Below, piece after piece: positions 1-12,590 of a stretch of DNA of 30,000 bases (position 1 is its first letter; every line of letters begins with the position of its first letter). The DNA is from Glandiceps talaboti (Eukaryota; Hemichordata; Enteropneusta; Spengelidae): contig NC_135553.1 in NCBI RefSeq assembly GCF_964340395.1, positions 18,042,501-18,072,500 on the forward strand, read 5' to 3'. Made by a program: the position numbers and the translations under genes. The notes under the pieces were generated by a model. That model did no database searches, was not told the origin of the DNA, and worked only from the letters and a program-made list of their open reading frames with translations.

Positions 1-639
1 GTAACAGCTCACATACTGCACTACCGGCTGTAATATCAGCTCTTTTTAATGCGCGTGTCGTAACTTCGACAGCTCGGCGATATCCTCCTTCTCAAAGGAG
101 TCTTCTGTACGCTTTTCTCACTTGTTAAGACCCCGTGCACCCCGGTCTTAGCCAATCGACGTCACGTGGCTGTCGGTACTGCGAGATATTAAGTCGAATC
201 TACAACGAGACACTTAACAGAACTACACTGTCGCTGTGAAGCCCGAACTGCGTGGCCGGCCAGGTCGTGAATTATTAAGAAATGCGATTAAGGTTATTGG
301 TGGCCGTAAACTAGCGATTCAAATCGTTGCTAATTATAATCTAGAGTTGACTCGTTGTGTAAGGGCAAAGGTGTCATGGCCGTGTCATTAATCTACCCTA
401 ACCGTCATCTCTTAACGAAGTCTTCTAGAATTAGGATAATATTAAGATATGATTAAAATTTAATTGATCACAGACAATATTAAATTACTCACTAAATCAA
501 CGGAATTATTAACAAAAATGACGGAAATGTTAGTAGTTATACGAAATGGAGCTATGTGTGTTGCATTAAATGACATTAACACGTTAGGCTGACCAAACTG
601 TCTTAAAGGACAATTCTAAATGATATATTTTGTCTGTCG
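1..639. other. No gene seen; GC-richer first 260 bp
   Basis: Positions 1-260 are less AT-rich than what follows and hold the promoter-like cluster. Positions 260-639 are ordinary AT-rich DNA with no convincing exon on either strand. Confidence 0.5.
152..168. promoter_or_regulatory. Promoter-like cluster: CCAAT box, CRE-like half site, E-box
   Basis: CCAATCGACGTCACGTG packs CCAAT, the CRE half-site CGTCA and the E-box CACGTG into 17 bp within a GC-richer stretch (1-260). No coding exon could be supported beside it in this window. A gene starting to the left of the window is one possibility. Confidence 0.3.
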
Positions 640-690
640 GTCTAGCTGGCTGGCTGGCTGGTTGCCTGTCAGTCTATCTATCTATCTATA

Positions 691-737
<47 letters not shown>

Positions 738-774
738 ATGTCTGTCTGTCTGTCTGTCTGTCTACCCATCTGTA
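640..774. repeat. Compound tetranucleotide microsatellite (CTGG, TCTA, GTCT)
   Basis: CTGG repeats, then TCTA, then a long GTCT run broken once by GTAT. The open frame through it is repeat-encoded. Confidence 0.95.
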
Positions 775-1135
775 TATCTGCTTGTCAGCCCGTTTAAACT
801 GGGGTATTTCAATACTTTTTCTCAATTTGAGTTATTTCCGTGAATACCTCTAGATGTTCCTATTAAATTTGTTTCAATAAATAACATGTCAGTGTAGTCG
901 TAATATTAGTGATAAGTGGGAGGTCATCCGTCTTCTACGTTTATTATCGTCCCTTAGCGTTGATTTACTGACATAGTGACGTGACGGTCATGTCAAAACA
1001 CTAATTCACTTTCATATAGGCCAACATCAACTGTTAACAAATAAAACTTTTTGCCATCCTTTGTCCCCGGAAAATTTACAAATACCTCACAAACACATGC
1101 ACGCAGGCACGCGGGTGGGCGGGTGGGCATGCTGG

Positions 1136-1227
1136 CATACATACATACATACATACATACATACATACATACATACATACATACATACATACATGTGCGT
1201 GTGTGTGTGTATATATATTTGTGTATA

Positions 1228-1297
<70 letters not shown>

Positions 1298-1340
1298 AGA
1301 GTGATCATGAGTGAGAGAGAGTGAGAGAGTCTTATATATA
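1136..1340. repeat. Compound microsatellite (CATA)n-(GT)n-(GA)n
   Basis: A CATA run to about 1193, a short GT/AT block, then a 65-bp GA run (1231-1295) and imperfect GA to about 1330. Confidence 0.95.
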
Positions 1341-2084
1341 TTACGTTCTCCGATCTCATTGTAAATGGACATTTAACCCGTCCATTCCTATACAGTAAAA
1401 CAGTATCACCAGTACATTGAAATGTCTATCTTTTTTTAAAAATAGTTATTATGTTACATATCTCAGGCCTTTAATTCCATATTATGGTGTGAAATGATTA
1501 TGACATTTTTGGGTGGTATTTCTTAAACATTGTTATGAGGACAACGAACGGTCTACAGTCTAGTATCGAGTTATTAGGCCACCTAGTAAGAAGGCCGTAA
1601 AAGAATAGAATGGAGTGATGACCCTATGCAGTCATATAATGTTGAATTATGATGTGCCTGTTGTAATTGTCATGAATTATATCGACTGTAGAAATGGTAT
1701 GAAATTCAAACATCACGATCTATAAACAACAAAGATGATACTTGTGTATTAGTGGATTCGTACGTACGTGAGAAGTACCGTGGTAAGTATGATTAGCATT
1801 CGTTGTGTCAGAGATATGATCACGTCCCGCTATACATGTTAAGTAGGAAAATACTGACTTCAATTAGGGCAATGACGGATGTAGCCTCTAGTGATCTTTT
1901 ATCTTCTTTTAGCACGTGCACATCACATTGTACTTACATATTCCAAATATCAAATACCTATCGACTCTCAGTCTCAGATTGACATGGTGACTCACATAAG
2001 AAAATCGTGATGGTTGCTCTCGAGTGGTCTGTTTAAAATCTGCAGGTTGCAGTTTCCAGCCTCACCGCGGCCGCTTGTTTCTGA
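1341..2084. other. No gene seen
   Basis: AT-rich unique-looking DNA. No splice-consistent open frame recognised. Confidence 0.5.
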
Positions 2085-2350
2085 ATGGGTAAGATTTGAA
2101 CCATGATTGTGTCCCAGTCAACCCAGCTGTATATTGAGGACCTGGTAGGATAAAAGTTGCAACGTGAATGCTTTCATCCTATGCTACAGAGACTGCAATG
2201 CAGATTGTATGCTCCTTAAGGAGTTTGTAAACCGTTGTGCCGTTATAGGTCCGTGTCGTGGGTAAGTTGGGTAATAATGGTAAAGCGCTCTGACCACAGT
2301 GTGGGAAAGCGCTATATACAAAACAACATTATTGCATTATTGATTCAGGT
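2085..2350 (+). mobile_element. SINE-like element, copy 1
   Basis: Shares ordered blocks with the copy at 16620: CCATGATTGTG, TCAACCCAGCTGTATA, GGACCTGGTAGGATA, GTGAATGCTTT and a 3' end resembling GGGAAAGCGCTATATA followed by an ATT-rich tail. An AAAGCGCTATATAA-type tail is common in animal SINEs that share a 3' end with L2/CR1-like LINEs. A B-box-like GGTTCAAATCT lies on the opposite strand at about 2092-2102. A long CT tract follows. Confidence 0.68.
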
Positions 2351-2357
2351 AATTCAA

Positions 2358-2590
<233 letters not shown>

Positions 2591-2657
2591 AATAATTAAT
2601 TGTATTGTCTGTTTATATACATACATTATATGATAAAAATTATGTATATACGTATGT

Positions 2658-2803
2658 CGGTAGGTAGGTAGGTAGGTAGGTGTGTATGTATGTATGTATG
2701 TATGTATGCATGTATGTATGTATGTATGTATGTATGTATGTATGTATGTATGTATGTATGTATGTATGTATGTATGTATGTATGTATGTATGTATGTATG
2801 TAT
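2658..2803. repeat. (GTAG)n-(GTAT)n microsatellite
   Basis: A short GTAG run passes into about 120 bp of GTAT with one GCAT unit. Confidence 0.96.
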
Positions 2804-3354
2804 GTGACTACCATAGTTTACCAGGTACTCGAGATTCATAGACTAAAACCATAACGTTACATATTTAAAAACAAATAAAGTATAACTTTACTCTTTCTAT
2901 GTTAATGGCGGTTTGTAAGTCACACACGTGGGTATAACTTTATATGAAATTAATTCTAATTAAAATGAAAAATTAAATAACCATGCAACAAATAAAACAT
3001 TTGTAAACAGTCCAATATATTTTATAAAGTGTGGGAGTCAGCTAATAGGGTCAATAATCTATTGATTGTTGTAACGAAATAATTAATATGTCTCGCAATA
3101 ATATAAAAATGTTTTCTTAATCTAATCAAAACGGCTCTATACAGTTATGTAATACAAATTTCAGTGTACAAACGTAGCATGTCGACCACGTAGTAAATTA
3201 TCATAACATGCAGTATATCAAATAGCGTAGTGTCAGAAGGGTTGCTAATTTACGAAATGCTTTTTAAAACAGCATGGAACTTGGAATATGACTTGTGTAC
3301 GTGCGTGTTTGTTTGTTTGATATAAACATGAACATATCCATGCATATACACAGT
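2804..3354. other. No gene seen
   Basis: Strongly AT-rich. No supported exon or element. Confidence 0.5.
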
Positions 3355-3471
3355 CATGTGTGTGTTTGTGTCTATGAGTCTGTGTTTCTGTGTGTGTGTC
3401 ACTCTGCGTGCCTGTGTCTGTGTCTGTGTCTATGTGTGTGTGCCTCTGCGTGTCTGTGTGCATGCATGTTT

Positions 3472-3518
<47 letters not shown>

Positions 3519-3586
3519 TTGTGTCTGTCTGTTTGTTTGTCTGTCTGTCTGTCTGTCTGTATGTCTGTATGTCTGTGTTGGTGTGA
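3355..3586. repeat. GT-rich compound repeat with (GC)n-(GT)n core and GTCT tail
   Basis: Degenerate GTGTCT-type repeats lead to an uninterrupted purine-pyrimidine alternation at about 3473-3518 (GC units, then GT units), then GTCT repeats. Alternating GC/GT is the classic Z-DNA-forming pattern. Confidence 0.92.
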
Positions 3587-4161
3587 CGATGGTTTATTAT
3601 ACATGTTTTAAGTGTATGCGTATATATCAAACCATTAGGTGTAAAGGCAAACAATAATTTGTCACTACACATTAGCACATATTTTTGTTAAAGGCGAAAT
3701 TCCATAACTCTCGTAGTGTATATCCCAGTATTGCCGGGAGGCAATTGCAAGTTATTCAAGCTGAGTAGATGTCAATGTTGTAATACGCTATAGTTGCAGT
3801 AAGGCTGGTCCTAACTTCAATAGGTTTATTTTAAGTTAGCTCTACGGGTTTGGCAAGTTAATGAGAGTGTATCTAATCAGCATGGAGTGTTAGTGTCTAA
3901 ATTTAGACACTGTATTATCTTTCCTTATGATATCATCTACATTAGTCATTTTAAGCGACAACTGAAAACAGTAAGACTGCATTGGAAGGACGGACGGACG
4001 GATCGACGTGTTGACCTGTAACGTTGGCGTCTGTTTGGCAGGGAATGTGCTACTAGACTCCGTGCAAAACACCAAAACTTCGGGATGCTTGTCCAGAGTT
4101 TTGATTTACTTGAAATCCAGAATATACCATTCAGTACAACATTGATATTAGGACATACATA
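3587..4161. other. No gene seen
   Basis: Mixed AT-rich DNA with short open frames only. GACGGACGGAC near 3990 is a short tandem motif. Confidence 0.5.
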
Positions 4162-4343
4162 GGTTACAACGTAGCACAAGTAGTTCAAAGTTTTTTTTCA
4201 GCACTGAAGTTTCGATCTGTCTTGATGGACGACAATCCTCATCAGAATGACAATAATGAGGATCGTCGACTAAGATCGAAAGCTCAGTCGAAAGCTCAAC
4301 GCTACTAGAAGAAAAAACTTTGAACTGCTTGTGCGTTGTAAGC
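4162..4343. mobile_element. Short foldback element with a hammerhead-like core motif
   Basis: Left arm TTACAACGTAGCACAAGTAG, then GTTCAAAGTTTTTT, is mirrored by a right arm AAAAAACTTTGAACTGCTTG, then TGCGTTGTAA. Arms are about 80 bp. Each arm holds a copy of GATGAGGAT(T/C)GTC...GATCGAAA on opposite strands. No coding capacity. Confidence 0.7.
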
Positions 4344-4584
4344 CAAGTAAGTCATTTCATCTTACCAAGCTGATTATCATTTTGGGTCAGAATTGATCGA
4401 TTGTTAGCTGTTTTATTTTGTCACAACATTATCGACTTATTCAAGTAGAAGGTAATTTTTATCATCATGCTTCAATTAATTATGAATGAATTTTCTACAC
4501 TGAATTAATCATTTCCTTCGTCTTCATCTCGTTTTAATTTGTCACATAATGAGACAGTAATGAGTTATATCTAAAACAATACAT

Positions 4585-4984
4585 TACTACTGCTGCTGAC
4601 ATCAGACCGTGGACGAACGGAACCTGTTACAAACAGGGAAAGTAAAACTAATGAATTGGATTAATAACACTTGGCTCAGCATGTTGGAACAGCAGAGACT
4701 TGTATTATACACCATGGTTTGATAAGAACACTAGTTTTATGGCTTCTCTTTGTGTACATGAAATACCAGGAAACTGGAAATTTGTTTTGTGAACAGTGAA
4801 CTATTATGTAAAATGTTCTTATCAAAGGATGGAATGTAATACAAGTCTCTGCGCGCTGTTCCAGCATGTTGTGTCAAGTGTTATTATTCTAATTCAATTG
4901 TTTACTTTCTCTTCTTGTAACGCCATTAATATTCGTCCACTGTTTGTAACTTCATTCGTCCACCGTCTGATGTCGGCAGTTGTA
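4585..4984. mobile_element. Foldback MITE-like element, copy 1 of 3
   Basis: Long imperfect terminal inverted repeats: the left arm has GACATCAGACCGTGGACGAA, GGGAAAGTAAA and GCAGAGACTTGTATTA. The right arm carries the reverse complement, ending CCGTCTGATGTCGGCAG. Arms are about 140-180 bp. Ends resemble TAC(A/T)ACTGC. No open frame for a transposase is seen, so it is non-autonomous. Related copies lie at 15979 and 19296. Confidence 0.8.
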
Positions 4985-6589
4985 TTGCGGACGGGTGAAC
5001 GAACAAAAGGACGCACAGAGCCCACCCTGGGGAGCCCACTAGTAATAGTCCACAGGAGGGGGGGGGGCTAAAATGGTTGGTTAACAGAACGCAAATCATG
5101 GTTAATATGACCTATATGACCCGGGTTTCCTTCATAACAGCTCAAGTCCCGCTAACTCCTTTGGAAGAGGGATTGAACTTAGGGTCGCGTTATTAAATGT
5201 CACCCATCCCAAATCATTCAAATGTAATGGATTAAATAGCGGTGCAAGACAATCGGACTTGGCCCAGTAGCTGTACACGTGACATTAAGCTGATATTTTT
5301 TCGTAATTATAGAATTAAGTACTGTTATTCTCGTTGATGTACTCCACTGAAGCAAATATGATGATCGTCTAGTTATCCTCAGACAGCTTCTTTTAGCGGT
5401 CTGAGAGTTATCAAACTCGATTAGATCACCCTAAACTAAGTTTACTAATTGCTGACAAACAAGTATCGGATTCGTACCCGATTCACAATTGTTTACATAT
5501 GGCCATCATGTCAGTGTATATATAATGGCATGAACGATTAGAAAAATGGAAGTTCAACTAATTGGGATGGTTGAACTGTTTTCAGTGAATGTTTGGTATC
5601 CTTTTTCACGGGGGGGGGGGGGATTGGAATAGAAATTATCCAATTTGGGGCTTTAACTATAACATTAACATACTGTCAGCTAAACGTAGATACTAGATGG
5701 ATACATTACCATAACATAAACTAATCTGTACTGTTGTCAACTATTATACTTAGCTTCCTATACAGCTACACACACTATATATATAACTCGACTCTAAGGT
5801 TAGTGCCACACTTATGGGTGAATACACGTCAGGCATCTCACCACATCGCTGCTTAGATTGTATTCGAGTCTTTCCTATAAAAAAAAACCAAGTTCCTTGA
5901 CACGAGATTGCTCTTTCTGCATTCATGGTTACATTTAGACATGGTATTTTTCAATTTGATATATCCAATTGTTGTGTTGATGAGATGTTTTGATTAAAAT
6001 TGTTTGGTTGTATCTACTTTGGCATTTAGTTTGACGGTATTTAATGCACAAATATATACAGAAGTTGTCTTAGCTAAACATTGACAACTTTCAAAATTTA
6101 CTCGGTCTCAGTCTTATGTCCAACAATGGCTGGTTTTAGTTAATTCTGCATAATTGACCTCTCTTTTAATAATGACATGAGTTCCATTTCAACATTTTAG
6201 TTCTTTCATGTCGAGCTTCCAGTCTGATTAGTCGTGTGACATACATATTTGTCGGTAGGCCGAAATACGTTGTATGTAATATTTTGAACAGAGTCAGAGA
6301 TTTTGAAACCGGTGTACAGGATTTGTTAAATCGAATAGCCAAGCATACCGGTTTGAGGGAATGTTTTCAGAAATTGTTTTGGAAAAAATGGATTTATAAT
6401 TAATAGGAACCTCAAACTGAGAAGATCTGTAGTTCAGAGTGACAATATTATATTTCACCTTCGCCGACGGTTTATGTCTCATCTGTGTGTCACTTTGTTT
6501 GTTTATTTCTTAACAAGATAATATTATATTAAATTCTTAAAATCGTGGATTATCCAAATTCTTGAAGACCCCTTAAAGGTTGTGATTGG
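4985..6589. other. No gene seen; two poly-G runs
   Basis: Contains G runs near 5057-5067 and at 5610-5622. The rest is AT-rich without supported exons or recognised elements. Confidence 0.5.
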
Positions 6590-7237
6590 TCGGTTGGTTG
6601 ACTGACTGACTGACTGACTGACTGACTGACTGACTGACTGACTGACTCTGACCAATGAACGGACTGGCAGACGGAAAAACGAACGATTGGGTGGGTGGAT
6701 GGATGGATGAATGAACGAACGAACGAACGAACGAACGAATGAATGAATGAATGAATATCCGAACGAACGAACGAACGAACGAACGAACGAACGAACGAAC
6801 GAACGAACGAACGAACAAAAGAACGAGCGAGCGAGCGAGGGAGGGAGGAGGGAGGGAGGGAGGGAGAGGGAGGGAGGGAGGGAGGGAGTGAGTGAGTGAG
6901 TGAGTGAGTGAGTGAGTGAGTGAGTGAGTGAGTGAGTGAGTGAGTGAGTGAGTGAGTGAGTGAGTGAGTGAGTGAGTGAGTGAGTGAGTGAGTGAGTGAG
7001 GGAACGAGCGAGTGAGTGAGTGAGTGAGTGAGTGGGTGAATGAGTGAGTGAGTGAGTGAGTGAGTGAGTGAGTGAGTGAGTGAGTGAGTGAGTGAGTGAG
7101 TGAGTGAGTGAGTGAATGAGCGAGCGAGGGAATGAATGAATGAATGGATGGACGAATGAATGTATGAATGAATGTATGAATGAATGAATGTATGAACGAA
7201 TGAATGAATGAATGAATGAATGAATGAATGAATGAAT
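6590..7237. repeat. 650-bp GANN tetranucleotide tract
   Basis: Successive blocks of GACT, GGAT, GAAC, GAAT, GAAC, GAGC, GGGA, GAGT (the longest, about 6887-7115), then GAAT. The phase is largely kept while positions 3 and 4 change. The plus strand is purine-rich and the GGGA block (6838-6886) has closely spaced G runs. Confidence 0.95.
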
Positions 7238-7878
7238 TTAAGGGTTCAAAAGGTCAGTGATCTCTCGGAAGTTAACCATACGTGCTACCTACATTTGGTA
7301 AAACCAACCTAAATAATGTATATAGGTGCTTCGGACATAACACAGACTTGTGATTTTAAAAAAACAAACATTATTTACATGTTCTCGTTCAGTTCAGTGC
7401 TGATGATGTAAGTGACATCGTGTGGAAAATGTGGAAAACAAACATAACAAAGAATTGAAGTGCCGCAGCTCAGGAGTAAATGAAAAGGATTTGAAAAAAA
7501 GTGGTCCGAAATAACACTGCACGAATCTACAATTAGAGAATGGTATATTAGACGGTAGTTGTTCACGACAGCTAATTGGCAAACTTCACTGTTTGCTAAA
7601 AGAAAGAAAACAAACTATAGCAAGGATAAAGGAAAAATATACATTGTGTATCACACACACACTACATATATATACGAACGACACGGCATGCCATACCATT
7701 CATCCCCGTTTTTTATGCAATGCTATCAAAATAAATTCTTTCTACGTAAAAATATTTCGAGTCTCTGGGTATGTAATAGAGTGACTATTTTTACATTAGA
7801 AGAATGTATTGTAATACTCGTTGCATAGAAACAGGGAGTTTGATATTTGATTGATACAGTATGCAGTGATGTTATCGT
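7238..7878. other. No gene seen
   Basis: Short overlapping frames on both strands, none with splice support or family resemblance. Confidence 0.45.
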
Positions 7879-8015
<137 letters not shown>

Positions 8016-9064
8016 TAGATATTGTTCGATGTTGAGTTTTAGTTATGTATTGCAAACAAAATTACGTCCACGTTCGTTGTAATAGTTATTGAAGAAGCAG
8101 AAAACTGAAATGACGGAATAACAACTTGAAAGTATATATGCAACAAAACTGCGGCAAAACTTTGAATAAGAGGGATAACGATTGGTATGATACGAAACGT
8201 ATACACGTAACATTGCAGGGAGTGTGAGACGAGGAGCTGGATACCTTGACATTCGGCCAATACAGTTAAAATGGTTCACTTAGCCTTAGTGTGACATTGC
8301 CCGTGGGCGGCCAGGCATCTGAAATATTTACTACATGCGGAATGTAGTGTTATAATTATATTACTAAGATATCTTTAACTATAAAAAGTCATTATATTAT
8401 ATCTATATTATAGGGAAACCATTTCATTTGCACATCAATGAGAACTAACACTAGCTACAAACCATTTCAATGCACATCGACTTCAGTCATTGACAACTCC
8501 ATACATGTATAAAGTTAATATGGTGAATGTATCTTTAGAAACTAAAGATTTCTACACAGTATTATAGTTTTACGTCAATGAACTATTTTTATGGATTATT
8601 TCATATATCACATTTACTTACTTGATTTGTTTATGATCACAGGGTTAAAGTATGCTATAGTTATAGGTACCAAAACAATGTAAAGATAGGATAGGACCGT
8701 CTTTGTATTATCTCGACTCATTGCTGTTTTCTGTCTGTTTTTCGTTGCTGCGGCTATTTGCTTTCGTCTGTCTGTTTGTTTGTTTGTCCACTTGCTGTAA
8801 GTTGTGTTCCACATATGTATTGTCCTACAAAAGTCACGCAAGTTTGTTGGACCTAACTGAACTTGATGCCTCAGTAAGCTGTGGTGACTTCAAGGTATTT
8901 TAATGAAAGTTGTACCGTTATAGAAGAGGGTCAAGGCTGACGTAACAAGTAATACATATCATTGCATACATTGCGGTATTGATGACACATGGCGTGATGT
9001 TTTTATCGTTGCTTTTATAACGATTCTCACGGAATACGATGAAAAATAAATATACACAATGCTT
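8016..9064. other. No gene seen
   Basis: AT-rich with a small TGTCTGTTTGTT-type repeat near 8730-8790. No supported exon. Confidence 0.45.
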
Positions 9065-9068
9065 GTTC

Positions 9069-9356
9069 ATGTATGTATGTATGTATGTATGTATGTATGT
9101 ATGTATGTATGTATGTATGTATGTGTACATGTATAGTATGTAATTAGCATGTACATACATAAATACATACATACATACATACATACATACATACATACAT
9201 ACATACATACATACATACATACATACATACACACACACATACATACATACATACATACATACATACATACATACATACATACATACATACATACATACAT
9301 ACATACATACATACATACATACATACATACATACATACATACATACATACATACAT
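9069..9356. repeat. (GTAT)n and (CATA)n in inverted orientation
   Basis: GTAT repeats (9069-9124) and CATA repeats (9156-9356) are reverse complements separated by about 31 bp, so this is an inverted repeat built from microsatellite. Confidence 0.95.
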
Positions 9357-11658
9357 TTATTTCGAGTCGATGATGACGGTATATAACGTGTGACCATGAT
9401 GCATACAGGCATATCACGTGTGTAAAATATCAAAGTTCGAGTATCGTCACCCGAACGTATTAAACATCAAGTCTGGTCAACACATTATTATATCGTATCT
9501 ATATACATTTATATGTGCGTGTATAATTTCAGTACAACCATATCGGCAAGGTTTATGGGCTGAGTGCAATTTTGATGGGGGCAATTGTCGTTTTCAGTTT
9601 TGCTGGTGGCATATTACATAGAGGTGATAAGGCAATACGATATGCAGTTGAAAGAATATATAAACACAGTGTATGTACATTATTATATATATGTAACTGT
9701 GATTCTATTGATAGTCCTTGTCCAAGGTTACAAAATTGGGTTTTTTAGGCTTACTTTGTCACCGTTTAGGCCCACTGTAATGGCTGTATCATTGTAGTAC
9801 CATAGTATCCAGCGATAGCTACACTTGTCGTGTGAATGATCAGCACACGTACACATGTCACGTGAAATTACTCATGGAGGTATTGGGAGTTCATTTGAGA
9901 TATTGAAAACGAAAATATTTACGAGAATTTCCATAAACTTTTATATGCGTTTCACTGACAATGCCGTTAAGGAATACTGTATAATCACGGGATTTATAAA
10001 ATGTGGTGTGTTTTCCACATTTCACGTGTACAGCATATATATATATGATGCGGCATTCACGCCGTGGTGAACTTTATGGATGGACTCGTGTCTACAACCA
10101 TAAACAAAGAAGGAAGCGTGAACTGTTCAATACCAGACCGTGTCGAAGCCGTTAGCTGTACGTATTGGCGTCGTAGTTCGTCCCCATTGGCATTGATCAT
10201 GTACGGTAATATTTATTGCCGACGTAGTCCCTTGGAATTCTAAATGCGTCGATCTGTGGCAGACAGGCTGATTTCGACACTTCGTACGATCGTAAAAATA
10301 ATCACACTGATTGATAGAGCAAGCGATGTCCATACAGTTACAAAATGGATAACAGCTAGTATAGAAGAGTATAATACATTAAAGTAAAATATGATTTATA
10401 GAGAAAATAAAGTACAACTTACCTTACTTTTGGTTCTTCGTCTGTTATGTGGCTGAAATTATCTTGAAGTATTCAGAGAGCCACTTAAAATGTGCTAAGG
10501 ATAGCTACAGACTGCAACTCATATAGTATCCAAATATATATGTACGTCAACGCTAGATACTTTAGAGTGAAATTTGAAGTTATCACAACATAACGTGGAT
10601 TACTTGGAGACTTAAGCACCTGTTACTAGGGCCCTTCACGTTTCATTTTGAGAACATAAACACTCGATGCAAAAACTTCAGATGTTACCGAAACAAGCTT
10701 AAATGTCATAAAGGGAAAAAAAACACTGGCGGGGATATTATCCATACAGCTTGTGGAAGTTGCCAGCGGTGATTTGGTTGGTTTAACTTACTGCTTATTG
10801 ACTATAATTGCGTACTGCGGTGTGATAAATATGTAGTCGGATAGACTTTCAGTGTCCCTGTGATGATGATACTTGGTGTTCATTAGAAGCTAGCGTCCTA
10901 TGGGTGCATGCGATTCCGTCTGTTTGTTGACGTCAGGCAGTGATCAAATTGCCAAGTGACACCACTGCTAGAACAACGAAAACTACTTCCCTTGTATGCT
11001 TGGCATCTTTACTATTTTGATTTCACGATGACAGATCGAGATTGGCTGTGCACAAGGGGAATTTGATTTTCACGCTTAGCGACGGGTCGACGTAAAGACT
11101 ATGGCACGGGCTATACATCATGTCAAAGGGTGGCACCTTTAGCGGTGCGATCACTTGTTCGGGAACCTTAAGCTTGTAGGTGGGTCCTGCCAAACAAACG
11201 ATACGGCTCCACATGTAATAAGGTTTTTTTATTATTTTTACGATCAAATTATGTTGTTCCAAAAAAAATGCCAGACGCGATCTCATCGACTGGATCATGT
11301 CAAGCAGAACGCGACACATCAGTGAATTTAATAAAATACGTACGACATCGGGAAACAGATAGTGCGCTCTTTCCTTTAGTCATCTCAAGGCACTTTATTG
11401 TGTTATGTATATAGCGAAAGTGTTATCAGCCAGGCTTGTTTAACCCTTGTCTTGTCTTGTGAAGGCTTTCTATCATAAACATACCCTTTCCTTTATAAAC
11501 GCTAAAAGAAACCCATTTGTAATTTGATTCAGCACCAAAACCCATTCAACGTATGTCAAACCAAAAGAAACGATTATTTTTCCTGAACGTTTGAATCCAT
11601 TCAGTAAGGGAAACGTCCTAGAAGGTAAGTGTGTGAAAAATATTAATATTAGCATGTA
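9357..11658. other. No supported gene
   Basis: AT-rich, little repeat content. The longest frame is 98 codons on the minus strand (11023-11319), with no family resemblance and no clear splice context. Confidence 0.4.
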
Positions 11659-11813
11659 GATGGATGGATGGATGGATGGGATGGATGGATGGATGGATGG
11701 ATGGATGGGATGGATGGATGGATGGGTGGATGGGTGGGTGGATGGATATACGGACGGACGGAAGGATGAGTGGATGGATGGATGGATGGATGGATGGATG
11801 GATGGATGGATGG
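11659..11813. repeat. (GGAT)n microsatellite
   Basis: GGAT repeats with single-base slips (GGGAT) and a GACG-type interruption near 11750-11770. The open frames are repeat-encoded. Confidence 0.95.
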
Positions 11814-12358
11814 AAGACGCAATAACAAAAATGTTCTTCTGAGCAGAAATTTCAAAGTTTTACAATACCAAACACATTTGCCCAAAGTGAACGCGAGCGC
11901 CACTGAAATAAACCAAATTCAACAGGGTGGTTGGAACTTGGAACTTAGTGATCGAGAAGACGCAACGGATCCTGTTTGTTATTAAACAAACTGCGGGCAT
12001 CCAGACATGCGCACAGGGCAACCAGTGAACTTTAAGCTACGTAGGGTAGTGTTTTCATATACCGTGAATTTTCAAGGATGGAGACTCGCATTCCCATTAC
12101 ATTCAAGGAGACTTATTGTTCTCATAATGACGAGTAGAATTTTCAAGGTGGGCTATAACAAGTCTTCAATCAACAATGACCATCAATGTACTTTATTACA
12201 GACCTCTGTGACCCAAGACCGTAATGACATCTAATGGCACGCTATTTGTTGGGTGAGTGCCATATAATTTCATCACATCAATCGGATAAATACATTATTC
12301 GTCATATCAAAAAACGTCTAGCGTGAGTCCAATCCGGTATTCATTACGAATTATCAGT

Positions 12359-12359
<1 letters not shown>
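11814..12359. other. No gene seen
   Basis: Two short plus-strand frames (to 11985 and 12007-12234) without splice support or recognisable motifs. Confidence 0.4.

Positions 12360-12390
<31 letters not shown>
12360..12390. repeat. Poly(T) run of about 31
   Basis: Perfect T homopolymer. It could be the reverse of a retroposon poly(A) tail, but I see no element body to its left. Confidence 0.9.
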
Positions 12391-12395
<5 letters not shown>

Positions 12396-12516
12396 CTTGT
12401 AAACCAGAATTTTCCACATTACAAACATACCCAACTGTACAAATTTACTCACATTGCGTAAGTTTCCACTTTGGAAACCAACATTTTATACAGTATTAAT
12501 TTTCACAATCTTTTCA

Positions 12517-12590
12517 TGCATGCATGCATTCATTCATTCATTCATTCATTCATTCATTCATGCATTCATTCATTCACTCATTTCTTCATT
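12517..12590. repeat. (CATG)n-(CATT)n microsatellite
   Basis: Three CATG units, then about twelve CATT units with GCATT and CACT variants. Confidence 0.93.

Noticed and set aside
993-1372. Short frames on both strands encoding Tyr/Ile/His/Thr or Ser/Leu runs
   Set aside because: They are translations of CATA and GA microsatellites. The same applies at 620-853, 2235-2839, 3245-3678, 6573-6818, 7726-8055, 8918-9433, 11649-11903, 12454-12742 and 18076-18416.
11023-11319. 98-codon minus-strand frame
   Set aside because: No domain or family resemblance and no clear splice or promoter signals. Possibly a transposon remnant or chance.
12360-12390. Poly(T) run as a transcription terminator or retroposon tail
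   Set aside because: No RNA polymerase III gene or retroposon body could be identified next to it on either side.
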